Source: Rhodovibrionaceae bacterium
GTDB lineage: Bacteria > Pseudomonadota > Alphaproteobacteria > Kiloniellales > DSM-21159
Reading direction: 5' to 3'
NCBI GenBank assembly: GCA_028279885.1
Contig: JANQMX010000054.1
Location: forward strand, 62,001 to 126,000
DNA length: 64,000 nt
Shown one piece after another: positions 20,103 through 29,812 of the stretch. Each line of letters begins with the position of its first letter. Position 1 is the stretch's first letter. A program made the translations under genes and the position numbers. The notes beneath the pieces are model-generated. The model did no database searches. It saw only the letters and a list, made by a program, of their open reading frames with translations, and was not told where the DNA came from.

Positions 20103-21052
20103 GCGGCGTCGGGGAACACCAGGTTGACGGCGTCGGGCAGCACCACGACCTCACCCGGCAGGGCGGCGATGATGTCCCCGTCTCCCTGAATCGGATCTTC
20201 CGCAGGCCCACGCACAGTCACTTTCCGTCCGCGTACGATGCGTACGTCTGACAACCTTGGCAGACGGCCGAACAAGAGCGCGGTGGCGTAGCGGATAGCG
20301 TGTAGCGGCCCCTTGCTGAGGAAGAGGCAGACATCCAGGCTCGGCGCTTCGATGCTGGCATCCGGGGCGCAAACGTGCGGCCCGCCATACGAGCGCGCAT
20401 TGGCGACAATGACCGAGGCGGCGCGGTAGCTCTTGCCGTCGATGGTCACGTCATAGGTGGGGAAGTCGAACACAACGAACTGGCGCAACGTCTCGACGAC
20501 GTAGGCCGTCTTGCCCACCCGGCGCTTGAGCGGCCGAAATACACCGGCCACCACGTGGGCATCGAAGCCGGCCCCTGCCATCAGGAGAAAACGGCGCCCA
20601 TTGGCACGGCCCAAGCAAACCGGGCGGGTCTGCCCATGGAGGGCGAGCCTGGCGATCTCTTCGGGCGCGAAGGGCGCGCCGATTTCGGCCGCGAGGACGT
20701 TGGCCGTGCCGAGCGGCAGCAACGCAACCGGCAGCACGGCGCCGCCCAGCTTGTTCTCCGCCAGGCCGTTGATCACCTCGTTGACGGTGCCGTCGCCGCC
20801 GGCGATGACGATGCGCTGAAACTGCAGGGGGTCGATCGCCGCGGCATAGCGCTCGGCGTCGCCCCGCACCGTCGTTGTCCAAATCGCAACCTCGGCACCG
20901 GCCTCATGCAGCAGATCGAGCACCGCCTGAAAACGGCGGCGGCGGGCGCCCCCGGCGGTTGGATTGTAGATGACGAGAAGATGCCGTCCACTCGCGGCAC
21001 AAGGGTGTGCCGCCGCGGCAGGAGAGCGCTCTGTCAACGGCCATTGAGTCAC
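20045..21052 (-). CDS. Diacylglycerol kinase-family lipid kinase
   Basis: VIYNPTAGGARRRRFQ and IVIAGGDGTVNEVINGL DAGKc motifs; overlaps pmbA 3' end. Confidence 0.9.
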   Translation of the reverse strand: MTQWPLTERSPAAAAHPCAASGRHLLVIYNPTAGGARRRRFQAVLDLLHEAGAEVAIWTTTVRGDAERYAAAIDPLQFQRIVIAGGDGTVNEVINGLAENKLGGAVLPVALLPLGTANVLAAEIGAPFAPEEIARLALHGQTRPVCLGRANGRRFLLMAGAGFDAHVVAGVFRPLKRRVGKTAYVVETLRQFVVFDFPTYDVTIDGKSYRAASVIVANARSYGGPHVCAPDASIEAPSLDVCLFLSKGPLHAIRYATALLFGRLPRLSDVRIVRGRKVTVRGPAEDPIQGDGDIIAALPGEVVVLPDAVNLVFPDAAQAPATVRPSTNNVGESVP

Positions 21053-21086
21053 GGGCAGGGTCTAGTTGCCGCAACGTTGCGGAGAC

Positions 21087-21104
21087 ATGTCACTCTTGTT
21101 TCAC
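21087..21104 (+). promoter_or_regulatory. Candidate Pho box
   Basis: ATGTCAC-TCTT-GTTTCAC: two 7-mers at 11-bp period resembling CTGTCAT-N4-CTGTCAT, followed by GATAAT (21111). Confidence 0.35.
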
Positions 21105-21224
21105 CTAGATGATAATTTCACTATATATAGCGTTTGTTCTTCCTCCAACCTCCGAAACTTAGCTATATGCCTCCACATTCAAGCGGCGTGAAGAACGCCC
21201 TTGCACTGCGGACGAAGGTGAATC

Positions 21225-22043
21225 GTGAGCGACCAGGTACGGCGTTATCGCACGATCTTCATCTCGGATATCCACCTCGGCACACGGGGCTGCCAAGCCG
21301 AGTTCCTGCTCGATTTTCTCAAGCAGACGGACGCCGAAACGATCTTCCTTGTCGGGGACATCGTCGACGGCTGGCGCCTCAAGCGGAGCTGGTACTGGCC
21401 GCAGTCGCACAACGACGTGGTGCAGAAACTCCTGCGCAAGGCGCGCAAGGGCGCCCGGCTGGTCTACGTTCCGGGGAATCACGACGAGGTTCTGCGCCAG
21501 TACACCGGCGTGCATTTCGGCGGCGTCGAAGTGGTCAACGACTACATTCACGAAACGGCCGACGGCAGGCGCCTGCTGGTGATGCACGGCGATGCCTTCG
21601 ACGGCATCGTGCTCTATGCCAAGTGGCTCGCCCTGATGGGCGACTGGGCCTACAACCTGGCGCTCACCGCCAACACCTGGTTTAACCGCGCCCGGCGCAG
21701 CCTCGGGTTCGGCTACTGGTCGATCTCGGCCTTCCTCAAGGATCGGGTCAAGAACGCCGTGCAGTTCATCGACAACTTCGAGCGGGCCGTCGCTGAGGAA
21801 GCCCGGCGCCGCCAAGTCGACGGGGTTGTATGCGGACACATACACAAGGCCGAGATGCGGATGATCGGCGACGTACTCTACATCAACGATGGCGACTGGG
21901 TGGAAAGCTGCACGGCACTGGTGGAGCACTTCGACGGCCGGCTGGAGCTGATCAACTGGGCGGAAATCCATAATCTTTCCATGCTCGACCGGCGCTCGCC
22001 GAAGCGCCGCGCCGAGGATCCGGAAGTCGGAATCGCCGCCTGA
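21225..22043 (+). CDS. Metallophosphoesterase, LpxH/PlcP-like
   Basis: ISDIHLGTRGCQAEFLLDFLK, VGDIVDGWRLKRSWYWPQSHNDVVQKLLRKARKG, GNHDE, VCGHIHKAE. Confidence 0.88.
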   Translation: MSDQVRRYRTIFISDIHLGTRGCQAEFLLDFLKQTDAETIFLVGDIVDGWRLKRSWYWPQSHNDVVQKLLRKARKGARLVYVPGNHDEVLRQYTGVHFGGVEVVNDYIHETADGRRLLVMHGDAFDGIVLYAKWLALMGDWAYNLALTANTWFNRARRSLGFGYWSISAFLKDRVKNAVQFIDNFERAVAEEARRRQVDGVVCGHIHKAEMRMIGDVLYINDGDWVESCTALVEHFDGRLELINWAEIHNLSMLDRRSPKRRAEDPEVGIAA

Positions 22044-23050
22044 TGCGCCTCGCCCTGGTCAGCGACGCCTGGCTGCCGCAAGTCAACGGCGTCGTACGAA
22101 CCCTAGGTCGGGTCTGCGATGAGCTCGAGAAGCTCGGTCACCAGACCCTGGTGATCTCGCCACAGCAGTTCCGCACGCTACCCTGCCCGACCTATCCGGA
22201 GATTCCGCTGGCCTACGATCATTGGTGGAAGGTCCGGGGTCTGCTCGAGGACTTCGCGCCGGACGCGGTTCACATCGCGACGGAAGGCCCGTTGGGATTG
22301 GCGGCACGCTCAGCCTGCCTGAAGCGCGGCTGGCCTTTCACCACCAGCTACCACACCAAGTTCCCCGAGTACGTCACCGCGCGTGCCCCTGTCCCGCTTT
22401 CATGGGGCTACGGCTTCATGCGCTGGTTCCATCGCCCTTCCAAGGGCGTCATGGTCGCAACCCCGACCATCCGCGCCGAGCTTGAGGCTCAGGGCTTCGA
22501 CAACGTGAAGTCCTGGTCGCGGGGCGTCGATACCGATCTCTTCCACCCGGAGAACACGCCGGCGCTCGATCTGCCGCGCCCGATCTATCTCTACGTCGGG
22601 CGCGTGGCCGTGGAGAAGAACATTGAGGACTTCCTGGGCCTGCCGATCGAGGGCGGCAGCAAGGTGGTGGTCGGCGATGGCCCGCAGCGGCCGGCGCTGC
22701 AGCAGCGCTATCCCGATGCAGTCTTCACCGGCGCCAAGTTCGGCGAAGAGCTGGCCCGCCACTATGCCAGCGCCGATGTCTTCGTCTTCCCGAGCCGTAC
22801 CGACACCTTTGGCCTGGTGATGCTGGAGGCCATGGCCTCAGGCGTGCCGGTGGCCGCCTATCCGGTGCCGGGGCCCCTCGACGTGGTCAGCGACCATCCG
22901 GTCGGCGCTCTGCACGAGAACCTGAGCGAAGCGGTAAAACGCACCACCGATATCTCTCGCCAGGCCTGCCGCGACTACGCCCTGCGCTTTTCCTGGACCG
23001 CCTGTGCCGAGCAGTTCCTCGGCAACCTGCACCCCTTGGCGAAAGCCTAA
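22043..23050 (+). CDS. GT4-type glycosyltransferase (Agt/SqdX-like)
   Basis: ALVSDAWLPQVNGVVRTL, FVFPSRTDTFGLVMLEAMASGVPVAAY; start overlaps upstream stop by 1 nt. Confidence 0.88.
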   Translation: MRLALVSDAWLPQVNGVVRTLGRVCDELEKLGHQTLVISPQQFRTLPCPTYPEIPLAYDHWWKVRGLLEDFAPDAVHIATEGPLGLAARSACLKRGWPFTTSYHTKFPEYVTARAPVPLSWGYGFMRWFHRPSKGVMVATPTIRAELEAQGFDNVKSWSRGVDTDLFHPENTPALDLPRPIYLYVGRVAVEKNIEDFLGLPIEGGSKVVVGDGPQRPALQQRYPDAVFTGAKFGEELARHYASADVFVFPSRTDTFGLVMLEAMASGVPVAAYPVPGPLDVVSDHPVGALHENLSEAVKRTTDISRQACRDYALRFSWTACAEQFLGNLHPLAKA

Positions 23051-23091
23051 GCCGCAGGCGCCTCCTGCAGCGATTGCCCTTCTCTCAAGAT

Positions 23092-23220
23092 GTCATCCCC
23101 GGGCGAGCCACTACGTGGCGAGTTCCGGGGATCCACGCCGGACGTCCGCGCGGGCTGAAGAGTGGATGCTCGGAACTCGGCCCCGGGCCTAACGGCCCAG
23201 TGGGCCTCGCCCAAGCATGA
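23092..23220. repeat. Solitary composite palindromic intergenic repeat
   Basis: Opens GTCATCCCCGGGCGAGCCACTACGTGGCGAG and closes GGGCCTCGCCCAAGCATGAC; related to the units at 27696-28298. Confidence 0.6.
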
Positions 23221-23291
23221 CGAACTCTGGTACGGCGACGGCGCTACAGACCATCAGCAACGGAATTGTCTCCGTCTGACCAGGAAAGGCA

Positions 23292-24653
23292 CTAAGCGGC
23301 CGGCGCCGCCTGCTGCGCCGCCTCGCCGTAGAGGGTGCGGGCCGCAATCGCCTCGAAGCCGTCCTCGGCGACCTCCGACAGCAGAATGGGCAGCAGATCG
23401 TCGCGCCCACTCTGCCGGGCGGAGTCGAAGAGCATCTGCTGAAAGACGTCCTGCTGGGCGTGGCTGCCGCCCATCATCCAGAGACTGCGGCGGGCCGGCA
23501 ACAGAACCTCCAGCACCTTGTCGTGCTCGCCACGGCGATGAGCGATGGCCGCTTCGGCCGCCGGGATGGCGGCGGCGGCATAGCGCGGCGGCAGGGTGCC
23601 CTCGTCCTCATGCACGCAGGCGCGCATGCCCAGCACCATGTCGTGCGCCTTCTCGTCCTCGCCCGCCGCCGCCAGGATCATCACGTAGTGCGGGCTGGTG
23701 AAGGGGCTGGTGTGGTCGCCGATGCGGTGACTGACCGCCGACACCAGGTCCTGCCAACGATGCCCTACGTCGATGCCCCGCAACTCCAGCCGCTGCAGCA
23801 AGGAGGCGCAGTTCTGCATGTCGACGTTGAAGTCGTCCATCGCCTGGATGAGCGGTGAGTCCGGGTTGCGGATCTGCTGATCGTAGATCTCCAGAATCGC
23901 GTCGACCTCGCCAAGCTCCAGATGGAACAGGCAGCGGTGCCACCAGAGATGATGGACGAAGTGATTGGCATTGCCCCACTCCCCTTTCAGAGAGTCGAGC
24001 CAGGCCACGCCTTCCTTGGAGCGGCCTTGCATCACCAGGGTGTGCGCCACCGCGTGGGTCGCCCAGTGGTCGGTCGGCGAGAGCTCCACCGCCTGGCGCC
24101 CAGCGCGCTCGGCCGCGTCGTACTGCCCGGTTTCCTCCAGGCCGAAGGACCAAAGCGACAGGTGGCTGTGGTAGTCGGGCGTGGTGGCCTGCCACCGCGG
24201 GTTCGTGCGGTCGATGACCGCATGCATCCAGCGGCTCTCGCCGAGCCAGAAGAGTTCCATTTGCGCCAGGCGCGCGGCCAGCAGATCGTGGGGATGCTCG
24301 GCCAGGATCGCCTCGTAGGCCACGACCGCCGCCGTCAGCTGGCCGGCAAAGGCCGCTTCCAAGGCCTCGATGTAGAGCGCCTCCCGCTTGCTGAGCCCTT
24401 TGGCATGGGCCTGAGCCGCCGTCAGCGACTCCTTGATCTTGGGATAGAAGCGCAGGCTCCGGATCGAGCAGAGCAGCAGCCCCTTGGCGGCATGGGCGAG
24501 CGCGAAATCCGGGTCGTGCTTCAGCGCGGTTTGCAGGCTGGCCATAGTGTCGGCCCGGAAGCCAAGATAGCCGCGCACCGTCTCGCTGTAGGCGGCGGCG
24601 GCCTCGGCGCTGTCGGTGGTTAGCGGGTACCCCCAAGCATCGCTTTGCATCAC
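23292..24653 (-). CDS. TTC38-like tetratricopeptide repeat protein
   Basis: ALKHDPDFALAHAAKGLLL, SPTDHWATHAVAHTLVMQGRSKEGVAWL, NHFVHHLWWHRCLFHLELG. Confidence 0.82.
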   Translation of the reverse strand: MMQSDAWGYPLTTDSAEAAAAYSETVRGYLGFRADTMASLQTALKHDPDFALAHAAKGLLLCSIRSLRFYPKIKESLTAAQAHAKGLSKREALYIEALEAAFAGQLTAAVVAYEAILAEHPHDLLAARLAQMELFWLGESRWMHAVIDRTNPRWQATTPDYHSHLSLWSFGLEETGQYDAAERAGRQAVELSPTDHWATHAVAHTLVMQGRSKEGVAWLDSLKGEWGNANHFVHHLWWHRCLFHLELGEVDAILEIYDQQIRNPDSPLIQAMDDFNVDMQNCASLLQRLELRGIDVGHRWQDLVSAVSHRIGDHTSPFTSPHYVMILAAAGEDEKAHDMVLGMRACVHEDEGTLPPRYAAAAIPAAEAAIAHRRGEHDKVLEVLLPARRSLWMMGGSHAQQDVFQQMLFDSARQSGRDDLLPILLSEVAEDGFEAIAARTLYGEAAQQAAPAA

Positions 24654-24679
24654 TGGTTCTCCAAGCTCTTCGGGCCGGG

Positions 24680-26245
24680 TCAGAGCAAGCTGCCCTGGCT
24701 CCCGTCCTCGTTCTTCTTCGCGCGCTTGCGCGGCTTTGCCGGCGCCGGCGCAGCGGGCGCGTCTGCTGAGATCGTCGCACCCACGCGACCGTCGGCAAAC
24801 TCAAGCGCGACGGCCTGCCCGGCGGCAAGCCCGGAGGCTGCCGTGACCAACCCTTCGGCGCTGTGAACCACCGCATACCCGCGCGCCAGGACCTTGCGGT
24901 AGGAAACGCTGTCGAGCACCCGGCTCAAGGTCTCAAGTTGCTGGCTCGCGGCGCTATGGCGCTGCTCGGCTCCCTGCCGCAGACGACTTGCCCAGTCGCT
25001 TAGACCGCGCTGGCCGTCCTCCACTTGGCGGCGGGGTGGCCGCAGGCGCTCGGCAGCACCGGTCAGGTCGACACCTGCGGCACTGAGACCACGCTGCACG
25101 GCCTTGCCGAGGCGCCCTGTCAGCTCCGCCAGCTCCCGCTCGGCCTGGCGGAGGCTAACGTCCGGTCGCGGCAGGCGGGCACCGAGCTGCGCCACCTCGG
25201 CGGCTTGGCGGTCGAGAAGGCGCCGGGCGGCCAGCTCGGCCCGCTCCCAGCGGTCGTCCAAGCGTTGCGCCCGCTCGGCCAGCAGCGCGCGCGGCTCGGG
25301 CAGGCCCCGGGCCAGGCCCTCCAGCGCCGTGCGGCGCTCGCTCAGGAGGCGCTGGCCGGCGGTCAGGGACCGCCGCTCCAGTTCCATGACCTGTTGCAGC
25401 AGCTCGAGCCGGACCGGCACGGCGATCTCCGCCGCCGCCGTTGGCGTCGGCGCCCGCCGGTCGGCGGCATAGTCGATCAGGGTGGTGTCGGTCTCATGGC
25501 CGACCGCGGAGATCAGCGGAATCTCGGATGCGGCGGCGGCGCGCACGACGATCTCTTCGTTGAAGCTCCAGAGGTCTTCCAGGGAGCCGCCGCCCCGCGC
25601 CACGATCAGGAGGTCCGGCCGCGGCACGGCACCGCCGGCCGGTAGAGTATTGAAGCCCGCAATCGCATTTGCGACTTGCGCCGCAGCCCCCTCCCCCTGA
25701 ACCAGCACAGGCCAGAGCAGCACGCGGCGGGGAAAGCGCTCAGCCAGGCGGTGCAGGATGTCGCGGATGACCGCCCCGGTCGGCGAGGTGACGATGCCGA
25801 TGACCTCGGGCAGATACGGCGGGGGCCGCTTGCGCTCGGCATCGAACAGCCCTTCGGCGGCGAGCTTTCGCTTGCGCTCCTCCAAGAGCTTGAGCAGGGC
25901 CCCTTCGCCAGCCAACTCCAAGGCCTCGATGACCACTTGGTACTTCGAGCGGCCGGCATAGGTGGTGACCCGGCCGGTGGCGATCACCTCCATGCCGTCT
26001 TCGGGCTTGAGGCCCAGACGCCCGGCGACGCCGCGCCAGCAGACCGCGTCGATCACCGCGTCCGTGTCCTTGAGCGACATGTAGAGATGGCCGGAGGCGG
26101 CGCGCTTGAAGCCGGAGATCTCGCCGCGTACGCGGATATGCTCGAAGCGGCTCTCCAGGGTGCCGCGAATGGCCTGGCTCAGCTCGGAAACCGAGATGGC
26201 CGGCAGGTTGCCGGGCGTATCGAAAACGGAAGCTTGGCTACCCAA
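24680..26245 (-). CDS. xseA: Exodeoxyribonuclease VII large subunit
   Basis: ISVSELSQAIRGTLE, VIGIVTSPTGAVIRDIL, RGGGSLEDLWSFNEE, VGHETDTTLIDYAADRRAPTP. Confidence 0.97.
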   Translation of the reverse strand: MGSQASVFDTPGNLPAISVSELSQAIRGTLESRFEHIRVRGEISGFKRAASGHLYMSLKDTDAVIDAVCWRGVAGRLGLKPEDGMEVIATGRVTTYAGRSKYQVVIEALELAGEGALLKLLEERKRKLAAEGLFDAERKRPPPYLPEVIGIVTSPTGAVIRDILHRLAERFPRRVLLWPVLVQGEGAAAQVANAIAGFNTLPAGGAVPRPDLLIVARGGGSLEDLWSFNEEIVVRAAAASEIPLISAVGHETDTTLIDYAADRRAPTPTAAAEIAVPVRLELLQQVMELERRSLTAGQRLLSERRTALEGLARGLPEPRALLAERAQRLDDRWERAELAARRLLDRQAAEVAQLGARLPRPDVSLRQAERELAELTGRLGKAVQRGLSAAGVDLTGAAERLRPPRRQVEDGQRGLSDWASRLRQGAEQRHSAASQQLETLSRVLDSVSYRKVLARGYAVVHSAEGLVTAASGLAAGQAVALEFADGRVGATISADAPAAPAPAKPRKRAKKNEDGSQGSLL

Positions 26246-26352
26246 GGGCTACGACCTTTCCAGACTCGTTCTGGCCTGCCATGTAGTCGGCGGCGCAGCA
26301 GCGAACAGACTAGAACAAAGCGGAGAGTCTCGGCAGTGAAAAGGCGTGAGCT

Positions 26353-27627
26353 ATGAAAATCCTGGTCGTGGGCAGTGGCGGGCGCGAGCATTCGCTCTGC
26401 TGGACCCTTGCGGCTTCGCCGCTCTGCGAGAAGCTCTACTGCGCCCCGGGCAACGCCGGCATCGCGCAGGAAGCCGAGTGCGTGCCGATCGCCGTCGACG
26501 ATATCCCGGCCCTGGTCGACTTCGCCAAGCGAGAGAACATTGAGCTGGTCGTGGTCGGGCCGGAAGCGCCCCTGGTGGCCGGCCTGGTCGACCGCCTGGA
26601 TGAAGCCGGCATCCGCGCCTTCGGCCCCACCGCGGCGGCCGCGGCGCTTGAGGGCTCCAAGGGCTTCACCAAAGACCTCTGCGCCAAGTACGGCATCCCC
26701 ACCGCCGACTACCAGCGCTTCACCGAGGCCGCTGCCGCCAAGGCTTTCGTGCGGGAGCGCAGCCTGCCCATCGTCATCAAGGCTGACGGTCTGGCCGCCG
26801 GTAAGGGCGTGGTCATCGCCACCAGCTTGGAGGAGGCCGACCGCGCCATCGAGGGTGCCCTGGAAGAACAGGCCTTCGGCGCGGCCGGCGCCGAGTTGGT
26901 GATCGAGGACTTCATGGAAGGCGAGGAGGTCAGCTTCTTCGCTCTGGTGGATGGAACATCGGCCGTGCCGCTCGCCTCGGCCCAGGACTACAAGCGGGTC
27001 TTCGACGACGACCAGGGCCCCAACACCGGCGGCATGGGGGCCTACTCCCCCGCCCCGCTGATGACCGATGCGCTTGCCGCCCGCGTCATGGCGGAGATCA
27101 TCGAACCCACCGTCGCCGCCATGGAGGCCGAGAGCCGCCCCTTCAAAGGCGTGCTTTACGCCGGCCTGATGATCACGCCCGAGGGCGACCCCAAGCTGGT
27201 CGAGTACAACGTCCGCTTCGGCGACCCGGAATGCCAGGTGCTCCTGATGCGCCTGATGTCCGATCTGGTGACGGCCCTGGTCGCCACCTGCGACGGCGTG
27301 CTCGGCAGCTTCGATCTGCGCTGGTATCCGGAGGCCGCGCTCTGCATCGTCATGGCCACCGAGGGCTACCCGGGCAGCTATGCGAAGGGCAGCGTGATCG
27401 GCGGGCTGGAGGCGGCGGAAAGCGACGCGGACGTGACCGTCTTCCACGCCGGGACCAAGCAGGGCGCGGACGGCGCCTGTCTGGCCAACGGCGGGCGGGT
27501 GCTCGGGGTCACGGCGCTCGGCGAGAGCATCGGCGCCGCACGGGACCGCGCCTATGCCGCCGTCGACCGGATCGACTGGCCGGAAGGCTTCTGCCGCCGC
27601 GACATCGGCGCGCGGGTGGTGGAGTAG
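26353..27627 (+). CDS. purD: Phosphoribosylamine-glycine ligase
   Basis: [44 protein letters not shown]. Confidence 0.97.
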   Translation: MKILVVGSGGREHSLCWTLAASPLCEKLYCAPGNAGIAQEAECVPIAVDDIPALVDFAKRENIELVVVGPEAPLVAGLVDRLDEAGIRAFGPTAAAAALEGSKGFTKDLCAKYGIPTADYQRFTEAAAAKAFVRERSLPIVIKADGLAAGKGVVIATSLEEADRAIEGALEEQAFGAAGAELVIEDFMEGEEVSFFALVDGTSAVPLASAQDYKRVFDDDQGPNTGGMGAYSPAPLMTDALAARVMAEIIEPTVAAMEAESRPFKGVLYAGLMITPEGDPKLVEYNVRFGDPECQVLLMRLMSDLVTALVATCDGVLGSFDLRWYPEAALCIVMATEGYPGSYAKGSVIGGLEAAESDADVTVFHAGTKQGADGACLANGGRVLGVTALGESIGAARDRAYAAVDRIDWPEGFCRRDIGARVVE

Positions 27628-27695
27628 GCGTACAGCACGCCTCCCCTAATCCAGGCCAGGACCGCTGACCCGCTAACCGTGCGGCCCCTCCGCTC

Positions 27696-28298
27696 GTCAT
27701 CCCGGCCAAGGGCGAAGCCCGCGAGCCGGGAACCATTCATCAGCCCGCGCCTGGCGGCGGCATGGACCCCGGATGTCGCCTCTCGCGAGGCTCCTCCGGG
27801 GTGACGTGCGGAGGGGCTGCGCAGGCCGAAACCCCTCTCAGGACGTCATACTTGGGCGAGCCGCCATGCGGCGAGACCCGAGTATCCAGCGGTAGGCACG
27901 GTTCAAGCTTGTGGCTGGACCCCGGATGTCGCCTCTCGCGAGGCTCCTCCGGGGTGACGAGAAGGGGGGCAGCGATACCAGCAGTTTCTCCCAGACTGTC
28001 ATCCCGGCCAAGGGCGAAGCCCGCGAGCCGGGAACCATGTATCCGTCCGTGCTCATCGCCGATATGGACCCCGGCTCGCGGTCTTTACTAACGCAAAGCC
28101 CTTGGCCGGGGTGACACGCTGTGGGGCGGTGCAGGCCGAAACCTCTCTCAGAATGTCATACTTGGGCGAGCCACGTTAGTGGCGAGACCCGAGTATCCAG
28201 CGGTAGGCCCGGTCCGAGCTTATAGCTGGACCCCGGCTGCCAAGGCTCGCTAGCCGGGACCGCACGCGGCCCCGGGCTCACCTAAGGGCCGGGGTGAC
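27696..28298. repeat. Cluster of four tandem composite palindromic repeats (27696-27805, 27845-27958, 27998-28115, 28155-28298)
   Basis: Each unit opens GTCATCCCGG.. or GTCATACTTGGG.. and closes CCGGGGTGAC; the two opener types alternate 1/3 vs 2/4. Confidence 0.85.
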
Positions 28299-28347
28299 GT
28301 GAGGAGGGGAGGCGCGAGCGACGACCGACTCGGGCCGGCAGCGCGCT

Positions 28348-28806
28348 CTATCGCCGCTCCTGGAAGAAAGTCTTCAGCAGCGCGGCGCAGTCCCCTTCCA
28401 GGACACCGCCGACCACCTCGGGCCGGTGGTTGCAGGTCGGCCGTTCGAAGATACGGGCGCCGTGCTCGACCCCGCCGCCCTTGGGGTCGTAGGCACCGAA
28501 CACCAGCCGCCTGAAACGGGCGAAGGCGATCGCCTGGGCGCACATGGCGCAGGGCTCCAGGGTGACGTAGAGGTCCGCCTCCGTCAGGCGCTTGGCCCCC
28601 ACGGAGACGGCCGCCGCCCGGATCGCCAGCATCTCCGCATGGGCGGTGGGGTCGCCGTCCCGCTCCACCCGGTTCTGCCCCAGCGCCAAGACATCCCCCG
28701 CCGTCGAGACCACCACGGCGCCCACCGGCACGTCGCCGGCCCGGCCGGCGGCCTCAGCTTCTGCCAGCGCGAGGCGCATGACGTCGGCAGGCTTCAGGGT
28801 CTTCAT
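28348..28806 (-). CDS. tadA: tRNA-specific adenosine deaminase (TadA-like nucleoside deaminase)
   Basis: HAEMLAIR and PCAMCAQA zinc motifs; VPVGAVVV. Confidence 0.92.
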   Translation of the reverse strand: MKTLKPADVMRLALAEAEAAGRAGDVPVGAVVVSTAGDVLALGQNRVERDGDPTAHAEMLAIRAAAVSVGAKRLTEADLYVTLEPCAMCAQAIAFARFRRLVFGAYDPKGGGVEHGARIFERPTCNHRPEVVGGVLEGDCAALLKTFFQERR

Positions 28807-28906
28807 TGGTAGATCGGGCGGCATCTTTGCGCGGGGAGTTGCGATGTCTCCAAAAGCCGCTATAGCTTCTGCCACTCCATCATGCATCAACAAGGACCTC
28901 TCCGCC

Positions 28907-29812
28907 ATGACCGCGGATGGCGAGACCCCATGGCGGGTGGCCAAATGGATTGCGCGCAGCGGCCTCTGCTCCCGCCGGGAGGCGGAGGCTTGGGTGTTGG
29001 CCGGCCGGGTCAGCCTGGACGGCGTGCGCCTGGAGACGCCTGCGGCCACGGCCGAGCGGGCCAGCCAGATCATGGTCGACGGCCGGCCGCTGCCGGAGCC
29101 GGAAGGCCCGAAGCTCTGGCGCTTCCACAAGCCGCGCGGTCTTCTCACCACCACCAAGGATCCGGAGGGGCGCCCGACGGTCTTCCAGCGCATCCGCGAT
29201 CAGCTTGGCGAGCTGCCGCACATGATGCCGGTCGGCCGCCTCGACATGAACTCCGAGGGGCTGCTGCTGCTGACCAACGACGGCGCGCTCAAGCGGCGCC
29301 TGGAATTGCCGCAGAGCGGCTGGCTCAGGCGCTACCGGGTGCGGGTCTTTGGCCGGGTGTCGGAAGAGCGGCTGGCGGAGCTGGCCAAGGGTGTCACGGT
29401 GGAGGGCATCGCCTACGGCCCCATCGAAGCCCGGCTCGATGAGCAGCGCGGCGCCAACGCTTGGCTGACCATGGGTCTGCGCGAAGGCAAGAACCGCGAG
29501 ATCCGCAAGGTCTGCGAGCATCTCGGCTGGCAGGTCAATCGCCTCATCCGGGTCGGCTACGGCCCCTTCACCCTTGGCAAGCTGCCACGCGGGCAGATCG
29601 CGCCCGTGCCGCGCGGCCAGCTCGCCGAAGTGCTGGGCGACAAACCCAAAACCACGGAGAAGGTCGGCACCGCCAAGGCCAAGCCGCGCCCGACCAAGCC
29701 GGGTGGACGCAAACCCTCTTCCGGAAAACCCCGCGCCCGGAAAACAGGCCCCGCAAGGCAAGGAGCGGCGAGGCTCACCGGAAGGAAAAGCGATGCGGAT
29801 CGTCGGCGGTAG
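28907..29812 (+). CDS. rluB: RluB-type 23S rRNA pseudouridine synthase
   Basis: S4 domain IARSGLCSRREAEAWVLAGRV, VGRLDMNSEGLLLLTNDG, GKNREIRKVCEHLGWQVNRLIRVGYGPF; basic tail. Confidence 0.92.
   Translation: MTADGETPWRVAKWIARSGLCSRREAEAWVLAGRVSLDGVRLETPAATAERASQIMVDGRPLPEPEGPKLWRFHKPRGLLTTTKDPEGRPTVFQRIRDQLGELPHMMPVGRLDMNSEGLLLLTNDGALKRRLELPQSGWLRRYRVRVFGRVSEERLAELAKGVTVEGIAYGPIEARLDEQRGANAWLTMGLREGKNREIRKVCEHLGWQVNRLIRVGYGPFTLGKLPRGQIAPVPRGQLAEVLGDKPKTTEKVGTAKAKPRPTKPGGRKPSSGKPRARKTGPARQGAARLTGRKSDADRRR

Noticed and set aside
21225-22043. Straight LpxH annotation
   Set aside because: Fold is compatible, but gene partner and sequence pattern fit PlcP better; left as LpxH/PlcP-like.
27552-28114. 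Small ORFs in the purD-tadA interval
   Set aside because: They read through the palindromic repeats; repeated peptide motifs (MDPGCRLSRGSSG) are repeat artefacts.
27696-28298. CRISPR-like array
   Set aside because: Units are palindromic, contiguous and share most of their length; no repeat-spacer structure and no cas genes.
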